Under the pieces are notes generated by a model. It searched no databases. It was not told where the DNA came from and saw only the letters and a program-made list of their open reading frames with translations. This document shows positions 54,579 to 62,098 of a stretch of DNA of 64,000 nucleotides, piece by piece (within the stretch, counting starts at the first letter, position 1; the number at the start of each line of letters is the position of its first letter). This DNA is from WTHC01 sp965218725 (lineage in GTDB: Archaea; Thermoproteota; Nitrososphaeria; Nitrososphaerales; Nitrosopumilaceae). The stretch covers positions 682,001 to 746,000 of the forward strand of contig CBDCLO010000002.1 in assembly GCA_965218725.1 (NCBI GenBank), read 5' to 3'. The translations under genes and the position numbers were made by a program.

Positions 54579-54962
54579 ATAACGTTTAATTCTATAGTTT
54601 TTTAAATTTAGCTATTATATTATATTTGTAAAAATGATGTTTGTATATATTATATAATATAAAAAAATATATAAAATTACATCAAAACTATTTATATACA
54701 AATAATTAGATAAATATATTTTATTATAAACTGTATGTAGTACTACTGAAAGGTCATTCTAGATCTATTAATATAACTTATTTACTATTTTTAAAACTAC
54801 ATGTAATATTATGATAAGAACAGAAATAATTATAAAAAAACATACATAATACAAAATATTATTGAAAAAACTATATTAACTGGATGACTGTTGATACGGT
54901 ATAACAATAGGAATTTTTATAAATTTTGATAGATTTTTAATTGTCCCTTATAATTATAATCA
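54579..54962. other. 384-base AT-rich gap between divergent NUDIX and tmk genes
   Basis: Almost pure A/T with many TATA-like runs, so promoters for both sides are hard to place. One less AT-rich patch lies near 54745-54775. No reading frame, tRNA or strong hairpin seen. Longer than needed for two divergent promoters. Confidence 0.45.
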
Positions 54963-55544
54963 ATGATTATAGTAATAGAAGGTTGTGATCATACTGGTAA
55001 AAAAACTCAATCTAAATTATTATATAAAGCATTTAAAAAACGGAATATATCTACAACAGTTTTGCATTTTCCAGATTATTCAACACATATAGGAAAAGAA
55101 ATAAGTAGATATTTAGATAGAAAAAGAAAATTTTTGCCTGAAGTAATTCATTGTCTACTATCTGCAAATAGGTGGGAAAAAATAAAAAAAATACAAAACG
55201 CTGTAAATAAATACTCAATCTTGATAATTGATAGATATTATCAATCTAATCTAGCATATGGATTAGCAAATGGGCTAAATTGGAAGTGGTTAAAAAATCT
55301 TGATATTGGTATGCCTGAAGCTGATTATGTGATACTACTGGATACTAATAAAAATGATCTATTACTACGTAAAAAAAAAAACAGAGATAAATTTGAAAAT
55401 GATATGAAGTTTTTATTAAAAGTATCAGAAATATATAAGATACTAGCAAAAAAGCTACATTGGGATATAGTATGTGCATCAAATTCAAAAAATCAAGTTC
55501 ATGAGTCTATTATAAAAATATTTGAAAGTCATGGGATACTATGA
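54963..55544 (+). CDS. tmk: Thymidylate kinase
   Basis: dTMP to dTDP. 193 residues. P-loop EGCDHTGKKTQ: the residue after Gly-Lys is Lys, then Thr, unlike the usual GKST/GKTT. LHFPDYSTHIGKEI, the DR(Y) motif in LIIDRYYQSNLAYG, and a lid region LLLRKKKNRDKFEND follow. Ends four bases into the HD gene, first of a nucleotide-metabolism operon. Confidence 0.92.
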   Translation: MIIVIEGCDHTGKKTQSKLLYKAFKKRNISTTVLHFPDYSTHIGKEISRYLDRKRKFLPEVIHCLLSANRWEKIKKIQNAVNKYSILIIDRYYQSNLAYGLANGLNWKWLKNLDIGMPEADYVILLDTNKNDLLLRKKKNRDKFENDMKFLLKVSEIYKILAKKLHWDIVCASNSKNQVHESIIKIFESHGIL

Positions 55545-56776
55545 AGTTTATAAATATTATAGATCCAGTACATGGATTTATTAAAGTTAATAAGACTGAA
55601 ATAGAGATTATTGATAATTATATTTTTCAACGATTACGTATGATAAAGCAGCTTTCAGGGGCACATTTGATATATCCAAGTGCTCTACACAGTAGATTCG
55701 AGCATTCGTTAGGTGTTTTACATATTGCTAATTGCATTGCAAACACATTGTGTGAAAAAGGAACTATAGATTATGACGAAATTCAAAATATTAGGTTAGC
55801 GGCGTTATTACATGATATTGGTCACGGTCCATTCTCTCATCTTTTTGAAGAAATATTATTAGAAAAAGAAAACATAACGCATGAGATTATAGGAAAAAAT
55901 ATAATATTAAAAAGTGAAATTGGTGATATAATATCTAGTAATGGATTTGATAAAAACCATATATCTGAAATTGCGTTTGGGAGTACAAAGCTGCCATTCA
56001 TAAGTGAAATAATCTCAGGTGCATTAAGTGCTGATATCATGGATTATTTGCTTAGAGATGGGTATTTTACAGGAGCAGAGCATGCAAAAATAGATCACAG
56101 AAGAATAATTAGCTCTTTATATGTACACAACAAAAAATTAGCTCTTGAAAGATCAGCTATTTATTCATTTGAATCAATGATGTACTCACGTTATCAGATG
56201 TTTAAAACTGTCTATTTCCATAAAACTGTACGTTCTGCTGAAGTCATGTTATTGAATGCCATTAAACTAGCCTATAACGAATTGGGACTCGATGAACTTA
56301 CCATTAATAAATATACTGACCTTACAGACGACTTGCTATTATTAAAATTATTGACACTACCAAATAATAATAAATTAACACAATCTAAAACACTAGCTGA
56401 AAATTATAGGAAAAGAATATTACTAAAATGTGTTTTTGAAAATACATTTGATAAAAAAAATAAAATTAAAACCAATGAATTGATATATGATATTTCAGAA
56501 AAAGCAAAAGTCAATAGCAACGAGATTTTTATTGATAGATCTATTACCTCATCAATGCCTTTGACCCCATCAAAAAAAGAATATAATTCTATAATATTAT
56601 TGAATAAACATTTAAAAGCAAAAAAAGTGTTAATTTCAGAAATTCCGTTAGTATCTGTTTTAACTGATCCTATGAATATTTTACGTATTTATACACTTAA
56701 TAAAAATAAAAAAAAAGTTGAAATTGCAGTATGTTCAATTTTTAATGTAGATGATAAAAAAAAGACTTGTAATTAA
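55541..56776 (+). CDS. HD-domain phosphohydrolase, SAMHD1/dGTPase-like
   Basis: 411 residues. DPVHGFIKVNKTEIEIIDNYIFQRLRMIKQLSGAHLIYPSALHSRFEHSLGVLHIA, metal-binding His55, His91-Asp92 in LLHDIGHGPFSHLFE, and SADIMDYLLRDGYFTG complete the HD set. The family contains dNTP triphosphohydrolases, fitting its place between tmk and pyrH (overlaps 4 and 26 bases). Substrate unproven. Confidence 0.9.
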   Translation: MKFINIIDPVHGFIKVNKTEIEIIDNYIFQRLRMIKQLSGAHLIYPSALHSRFEHSLGVLHIANCIANTLCEKGTIDYDEIQNIRLAALLHDIGHGPFSHLFEEILLEKENITHEIIGKNIILKSEIGDIISSNGFDKNHISEIAFGSTKLPFISEIISGALSADIMDYLLRDGYFTGAEHAKIDHRRIISSLYVHNKKLALERSAIYSFESMMYSRYQMFKTVYFHKTVRSAEVMLLNAIKLAYNELGLDELTINKYTDLTDDLLLLKLLTLPNNNKLTQSKTLAENYRKRILLKCVFENTFDKKNKIKTNELIYDISEKAKVNSNEIFIDRSITSSMPLTPSKKEYNSIILLNKHLKAKKVLISEIPLVSVLTDPMNILRIYTLNKNKKKVEIAVCSIFNVDDKKKTCN

Positions 56777-57431
56777 ATTATCAGGAATAATTTTTAATAT
56801 GGAGAATATAGATCTTATAAAAAAATATGCAAAATTTATATACAAACTAAGTAGGAGTTACCAACCAATAGTAGTTACAGGTGGAGGGAAAATTGCACGG
56901 ATTTACATATCTAATGCACGTTTAATAGGTGCTGATGAATCAACTTTGGATGAACTAGGAACTGAAGTATCCAGACTAAATGCTAGATTGTTGATATGTG
57001 CATTAAAAAATAATGTATATCAGTATCCACCAATAAATTTGCGTCAAGTTTATCAAGCAGTACGTACGGGTTTAATTGTAGTTACTGGAGGATTATATCC
57101 TGGACAAAGTACAAATGGAACAGCTGCATTAATAGCAGAAAGAATAGATGCACTAAAATTTTTTAACGTAACAAATGTAGGAGGAATATATGACCTTGAT
57201 CCAAATAAAAATAGAAACGCAAAAAAATTTAAAATAATTAAGATTAATGAACTTAAAAATATACTTATGAAAGAAGATTCAATTGCAGGGAGCTATGATT
57301 TGTTAGATATGATATCATTAAAAATAATAGAAAGATCAAAAATCAAGACCTATGTATTAAATGCTAACGTAAAAGACTTGGAAAAAATAATTAATGGAGA
57401 CGCTAATATTGGAACTGAAATTATATGTTGA
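56751..57431 (+). CDS. pyrH: UMP kinase, archaeal type
   Basis: 226 residues, amino-acid-kinase fold. LVIKLSGIIF, VVTGGGKIARIYI, VSRLNARLL, IVVTGGLYPGQSTNGTAALIAERI and NVGGIYDLDPNKN. The ATG at 56751 overlaps the HD gene by 26 bases; it is the last start that keeps the essential KLSG block at residues 9-12. Third gene of the tmk-HD-pyrH operon. Confidence 0.95.
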   Translation: MIKKRLVIKLSGIIFNMENIDLIKKYAKFIYKLSRSYQPIVVTGGGKIARIYISNARLIGADESTLDELGTEVSRLNARLLICALKNNVYQYPPINLRQVYQAVRTGLIVVTGGLYPGQSTNGTAALIAERIDALKFFNVTNVGGIYDLDPNKNRNAKKFKIIKINELKNILMKEDSIAGSYDLLDMISLKIIERSKIKTYVLNANVKDLEKIINGDANIGTEIIC

Positions 57432-57434
57432 TAT

Positions 57435-57782
57435 TTATAAATTTTGTATTGTAGTATATTTATTTGTCCATATACTTACATATTTTCCACCAAAACTTTG
57501 AAATCCATCACGAAGTAATTTTTCAAAAATTTTTATGGATTTTTCTTTTTCTAAAACATTTGATTGGGCTTTTGTATATCCATCTTTGTCAACTAAAATT
57601 ACTGCATATCCATTGTTTATTTTAATTACTGTTACTAACTCTTCCTCCCCAACAGGAATAAATTCATTGTTTACTTTTTTTGTGGTTAGAGTAATCATAG
57701 CAAAACCTGTATTGTTGAATAATGTAATTTGTGATTTTGCAGCTCTTGCTTTGCCTATTTTTACTGCCTGAAAATATTGCAT
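57435..57782 (-). CDS. Hypothetical small soluble protein
   Basis: 115 residues, beta-rich first half (AKSQITLFNNTGFAMITLTTKKVNNEFIPVGEEELVTVIKINNGYAVILVDKDG) and a helical second half. No catalytic motif. Looks like a genuine domain by composition. Convergent with pyrH, three bases apart. Family not recognised. Confidence 0.65.
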   Translation of the reverse strand: MQYFQAVKIGKARAAKSQITLFNNTGFAMITLTTKKVNNEFIPVGEEELVTVIKINNGYAVILVDKDGYTKAQSNVLEKEKSIKIFEKLLRDGFQSFGGKYVSIWTNKYTTIQNL

Positions 57783-57836
57783 ACAATAATAGTTTTTTTA
57801 TTAACATTTAAGATATATGATGACTAACTATAAAAA

Positions 57837-58364
57837 ATGAAAAAAAAAGCCGTGTTAATTATTTTAATATTTGTATTAGTTACTATTATTTTATTAAATC
57901 AATCAAACATTATTGATGAGATTACTAGTAGCATTCCGCATCCTACTACTACTGAAATATTGCCACTTGATATAATTCTAGACGATATATCAGTCACCAC
58001 AAATTCTAATACAGATTCTATAATAAAAATTAAATTTAAAATTAATAATCCTAATTCTAGGTCAGTTATATTACAGATGTTAAAATATGAATTATATGAA
58101 AATAATAACTTAGTAAAGATAGGTCAAATTGGTGAACTAGCAAATGGAATGGTAGATAGTTCTAATTACTTTACAATATTACATAATAATGGTATTGTAC
58201 TTACTGATCGAATAATAGTAAAAGATAGTCCTGATTCAGAAAAATTTTTGGATTCTATTGTTAGTAATAACATAAAATGGGAAATTAAAGGCAAGATATT
58301 TTTTAATTTAAGTTCCATGATAAGTGGAGGCGAAAACGAAATAGATTTTGAACTTACATTTTAG
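57837..58364 (+). CDS. Membrane-anchored LEA2-like protein (paralogue of the 39658 gene)
   Basis: 175 residues. N-terminal anchor (AVLIILIFVLVTIILLN), a Thr-rich linker with PTTTEILPLD, then the beta domain IIKIKFKINNPNSRSVILQMLKYELYENNNLVKIGQIGELANGMVDSSNYFTI, the same NPN...Y.L..N...IG layout as at 39658-40152. C-terminal IKWEIKGKIFF. Unknown role at the cell surface. Confidence 0.68.
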   Translation: MKKKAVLIILIFVLVTIILLNQSNIIDEITSSIPHPTTTEILPLDIILDDISVTTNSNTDSIIKIKFKINNPNSRSVILQMLKYELYENNNLVKIGQIGELANGMVDSSNYFTILHNNGIVLTDRIIVKDSPDSEKFLDSIVSNNIKWEIKGKIFFNLSSMISGGENEIDFELTF

Positions 58365-58436
58365 TTCTAATATTTATAAATATTTTAAATATTAATAACT
58401 AAAATTATATAAAGCTCAACAATTTTATAACTATAA

Positions 58437-58544
58437 ATGGCTGAGGCTGGGTTAGCTGCATATGGTGCAGTAATTGGAGTGGGTATTGCATTATCAGTAA
58501 TAGTGTTTACACTCCGTGGAAAAGGTCATCATGAACAAACGTAG
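58437..58544 (+). CDS. 35-residue membrane miniprotein
   Basis: ATG 58437 to TAG 58544, one helix of small residues (AYGAVIGVGIALSVIVFTL) and a basic, His-containing tail (RGKGHHEQT). TTTATAAC lies 13-ish bases before the ATG and another AT box further upstream. Its composition is richer in G/C than flanking DNA, which suggests selection. Next to A-type ATP synthase genes, but no known small subunit matches. Confidence 0.6.
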   Translation: MAEAGLAAYGAVIGVGIALSVIVFTLRGKGHHEQT

Positions 58545-58578
58545 TTATGTGTTGTAGAAGATTTAGTAAATATGTAAA

Positions 58579-58788
58579 CTAACCAAATTTAGAATCAAAT
58601 ATTTTTAACAAATATTTTGAGATTTTTTCGGAAAAAGCAAATATTATAAAGTGTACTCCAAAACCAAGTATAGTCGCAAATAAAATACTGTTTGTGTTTG
58701 AATATACAGCAAAAAAAATCAGTAACGTTGGGATAGCTAATATAACAGCAATAATACTACTTATGAAAATAATCTTGTACATGTTCAT
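58579..58788 (-). CDS. Small two-helix membrane protein
   Basis: 69 residues: helices at about 5-28 and 34-54 (IIFISSIIAVILAIPTLLIFFAVY; ILFATILGFGVHFIIFAF), then a charged C-terminus. Lies 62 bases downstream of the ATP synthase C gene on the same strand, so it may be in that transcript. No family recognised. Confidence 0.55.
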   Translation of the reverse strand: MNMYKIIFISSIIAVILAIPTLLIFFAVYSNTNSILFATILGFGVHFIIFAFSEKISKYLLKIFDSKFG

Positions 58789-58850
58789 TATTTTTTAGAT
58801 TTTTTTTATAATAATTTATAATTAGCAATTTTTTAGTTACTTAATAACAT

Positions 58851-59879
58851 TCAGCTTAGTATGAGCTTTGATATAGTGATATCAGATGGAATTTTATTTT
58901 CTATAGCAAATGTGATAGCAACCATATTTTTTACCTCATAACTTAATAAGTTAACTATACCCATTCCTGTACTTGCATTAAACATCTTAGTAAAACTATT
59001 TTTTGATGCATTATACATTGTAATTTTAAATGCATACTCAAACTTGGATATTGAATCTATTTCATTTTCTAATTGCGGTACAAGATTTTTGTAATATGTA
59101 TTTGAAATCTCACTAAATACATCTTTTATTGATGTTGTGGAAATAATCCTAGAAAATAATTCTTTTGATACATTTGGAGTATATGTTACAATGAAATCTT
59201 TAATTTGTTCTTCATCTAACCCAAGAAACTTACCCCTTAGTACACTAAGTAAATTATAAAAATCTATATCGAGCCATACTATATGTGACAAGTCTTTGTC
59301 TCCAGAGAATTGAAGAGCTTTTTTGATACGTTGAATTAAAATTTTATCAAAATATACATCAAAAATATGCATACTTTTTTTTTCATTATAAATAGTAAAT
59401 GCCTTAGATATCTCATTACCAAAAATACCATTACCAAGACTTTCTATAGATTCTTCAACATCAGATGAAGCTAAAGCCTTCAATGTTATATCCCTCTGCC
59501 TTATGAGTTTCTCTGCATGTAAATCTATATGAGATTCTATCTCAGCCTGAGATTTTTTAAGAATTTTACTTTTTATAATAAACTTTAAGTTCCATAAGAT
59601 ATACCGTGAGTAATATTCTTTCAATATATTGTCACCAGAAGTCTTTGTAATGTTGAAATGTGTATCAATTAAATAGTTTTTTAGTTTTTGTTCGATTTTA
59701 GTAACATTAAATGGTTTTGATAAATCAGAAAATATATCGGAATACTTGGTGCTTTTAATCCTTGTCACTAGCTCATCAATACTACGAGATTCAGATAACG
59801 ACTGAAAATCACTTTTAGATAGTAGTTTTCCGCGTTTACTAAATGCTTTTACAGCTGTATATATTTTTTTTGAATCCAA
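58851..59879 (-). CDS. atpC: A-type ATP synthase subunit C (central-stalk d-like)
   Basis: Couples the membrane ring to the stalk. 342 residues, helical. IYTAVKAFSKRGKLLSKSDFQSLSESRSIDELVTRIKSTKYSDIF opening, LSHIVWLDIDFYNLLSVLRGKFLGLDEEQI, and the C-terminal VNLLSYEVKNMVAITFAIENKIP match the NtpC/AtpC family. Other ATP synthase genes, except subunit I at the right edge, are not in the window. Confidence 0.88.
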   Translation of the reverse strand: MDSKKIYTAVKAFSKRGKLLSKSDFQSLSESRSIDELVTRIKSTKYSDIFSDLSKPFNVTKIEQKLKNYLIDTHFNITKTSGDNILKEYYSRYILWNLKFIIKSKILKKSQAEIESHIDLHAEKLIRQRDITLKALASSDVEESIESLGNGIFGNEISKAFTIYNEKKSMHIFDVYFDKILIQRIKKALQFSGDKDLSHIVWLDIDFYNLLSVLRGKFLGLDEEQIKDFIVTYTPNVSKELFSRIISTTSIKDVFSEISNTYYKNLVPQLENEIDSISKFEYAFKITMYNASKNSFTKMFNASTGMGIVNLLSYEVKNMVAITFAIENKIPSDITISKLILS

Positions 59880-59969
59880 ATCACATCTACATACCTAAAG
59901 ACAGTTTACGATTTTAATGTTTCAATAATACTGCATGTATACTACAACTAGACCATTGTAAACTTAATA

Positions 59970-59978
59970 CTTATATAT
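59970..59978 (+). promoter_or_regulatory. TATA box for amt
   Basis: CTTATATAT centred 27 bases before the amt ATG at 60001, expected for a strongly expressed leaderless gene. Confidence 0.55.
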
Positions 59979-60000
59979 TCAAGATTTTTTTCCCACATCA

Positions 60001-61554
60001 ATGAATTATAACAAGTACACACTTATACTTATAGCAACTATAGCAATATCTGCAGGTGCATTATACGAAGCATATGCACAACAAGTGACAGATGGTATGG
60101 ATGGATATGTATTAGGAATTAGTGGAATTTATACTGGAAATCCAAATGAATGCTGGTTTGATGATGGAGAAGGAAATATGATGCCATGTAGAATAGATAC
60201 AGGTGATACTGCATGGATCTTAACAGCATCGTCTTTTGTACTTTTAATGACTCCTGGAGTAGCATTTTTTTATGGTGGATTAGCACGATCTAAGAATGTG
60301 GTAAACGTAATCGGAATGACTTTCATCATAATGGGGATCATGACAATACAATGGATATTATGGGGATATTCACTAGCTTTCGGACCAATAGAAAACGATA
60401 TAAACATGTTTATGGGTTCTTTGAGATATATAGGATTTAATGAAGTATCTCATTATGCTCCATTAGGCAGTCCTGGGCCGTGTACAGAGACTTGGTCTGC
60501 GTCATATCAAATGCAAGTATTTCATGAAGATGAGATATGTAGTCAAGATCGGCCAGGCACAGTGCCACATGCATTGTTTGCATCATTTCAAGGAACATTT
60601 GCAATTATTACACCAGCTTTAATCGTAGGTGGTTTGGTAGATAGAATGAAATTTAGTGCCCTAGCTATATTTGTTATTGTTTGGGCCACATTTGTTTATG
60701 ATCCACTAGCACATTGGGTATGGGGAGGAGGCTATTTTGGTGGAGGTTCACTAGATTTAGATCCAGATCTATCACCAAGCTATGCATTAGATTTTGCTGG
60801 TGGTATAGTAGTACACATCTCTGCAGGATTTGCAGCGTTGGCAGCAGCATTAGTTCTAGGTAGAAGACTAGGATACGGAAAAGTTCCAATGGAACCACAT
60901 AATCTTCCTATGGTAGTATTAGGAGCATGTATACTGTGGTTTGGATGGTTTGGATTTAATCCTGGGAGCGAAGTTATGGTTGACGGTGTAACTGTTAGCA
61001 CATGGATAGTTACGAACACAGCTGCAGGAATGGGAACATTAACTTGGATGTTGATGAGTTGGGCTCACACAGGAAAACCTAGTATAATTGGAGCCACTAC
61101 TGGAACAATAGCAGGATTAGGAGCGGTGACACCAGCATCTGGTTTTATAGGACCTATGGCATCAATAATTATTGGTATAGTAGCAGGTGCCATTTGTTAC
61201 GGCTGTGTAGCATTTAAAAATTCACGTAAATGGGATGATGCACTAGATGTATGGGGCGTACACGGAATGGGAGGAGTAACAGGTACAATTTTAGCAGGTA
61301 CTTTAGCAAGTCCACATATATGGAATACTGGAGATGGTATAGGTGCATGGACAGGAACACCTGAAGGACTAGAACAACAAGGAATCAATATTATAGCAGC
61401 TGCAATTTCTATAGGATACACATTCGGTCTTACTGTGGTGATACTAAAAATAATGGACGCAATATGGCCAGGTGGAATAAGAGTAACCCCTAAGGAAGAA
61501 GAAATTGGACTAGATATTGCTCAACATGGAGAAAGGGCATACGTAAACGAATAA
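60001..61554 (+). CDS. amt: Ammonium transporter, Amt family
   Basis: 517 residues. N-terminal signal-like helix (LILIATIAISAGALYEAYA), then the Amt core: SSFVLLMTPGVAFFYGGLARSKN, FASFQGTFAIITPALIVGG, FDPLAHWVWGG-type first pore histidine, ALDFAGGIVVHISAGFAAL, and the second pore histidine in DVWGVHGMGGVTGT. The external side has two extra Cys pairs (ECWFDDGEGNMMPC; CTETWS...EDEIC) that could be disulfides. Codons are visibly richer in G/C than neighbours, a sign of high expression. Supplies ammonia for oxidation and assimilation. Confidence 0.97.
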   Translation: MNYNKYTLILIATIAISAGALYEAYAQQVTDGMDGYVLGISGIYTGNPNECWFDDGEGNMMPCRIDTGDTAWILTASSFVLLMTPGVAFFYGGLARSKNVVNVIGMTFIIMGIMTIQWILWGYSLAFGPIENDINMFMGSLRYIGFNEVSHYAPLGSPGPCTETWSASYQMQVFHEDEICSQDRPGTVPHALFASFQGTFAIITPALIVGGLVDRMKFSALAIFVIVWATFVYDPLAHWVWGGGYFGGGSLDLDPDLSPSYALDFAGGIVVHISAGFAALAAALVLGRRLGYGKVPMEPHNLPMVVLGACILWFGWFGFNPGSEVMVDGVTVSTWIVTNTAAGMGTLTWMLMSWAHTGKPSIIGATTGTIAGLGAVTPASGFIGPMASIIIGIVAGAICYGCVAFKNSRKWDDALDVWGVHGMGGVTGTILAGTLASPHIWNTGDGIGAWTGTPEGLEQQGINIIAAAISIGYTFGLTVVILKIMDAIWPGGIRVTPKEEEIGLDIAQHGERAYVNE

Positions 61555-62098
61555 ATATCTACCACTATTTTTTACTTTTTATTGCTATAACATAGAAAAC
61601 TGTTTCATGTTTTATTAAATATATATTTATTACATTAATGATTTAAAAAACCAAATAAATATGGTGTTGTTATGATATGTTGATCTATCTACATAACACA
61701 AAACTAAATATGATAAAACAAATTAGTGGATTCTACTATTTACCAAAATATGAAAAGCATCTTAATTAGTAATTTATGTTAGTAAATTATTGTATTATAT
61801 GATTTTATATTTTATTACTGATTGGGAAAGAAAAAAATTTATGACTACATGGTAGTGAGTGAATAGATCTTTTTGTAATTGTATAGTAAAATGAATAATA
61901 AATTAAAAGCTAGCAAACAATTACGTAGCATCATATAAACAGAACAAAAATTATTGTTGTAATACCAAAACATGGATGTAATTATAAAATACTAATTGCA
62001 ATGTAGTATCATAACTTAATTTTGTGATTATACTGTAAAGATACTATTTAAAAATACTATAAAGTCTTTGTTATGATTAATAAGCTGGCCATTGCATA
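61555..62098. other. 544-base gap between convergent amt and ATP synthase I genes
   Basis: The longest gene-free part of the window. No frame above about 25 codons looks real and no tRNA is visible. A weak inverted repeat (TGTTATG/CATAACA) lies at about 61669-61699. The T-run after amt is at the left end. A non-coding RNA is possible but nothing shows it. Confidence 0.45.
61568..61580 (+). terminator. T-rich transcript end after amt
   Basis: TTTTTTTACTTTTT-type U-run starts 13 bases after the amt stop, the sort of site where archaeal RNA polymerase and FttA end transcripts. No hairpin is needed. Confidence 0.4.
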
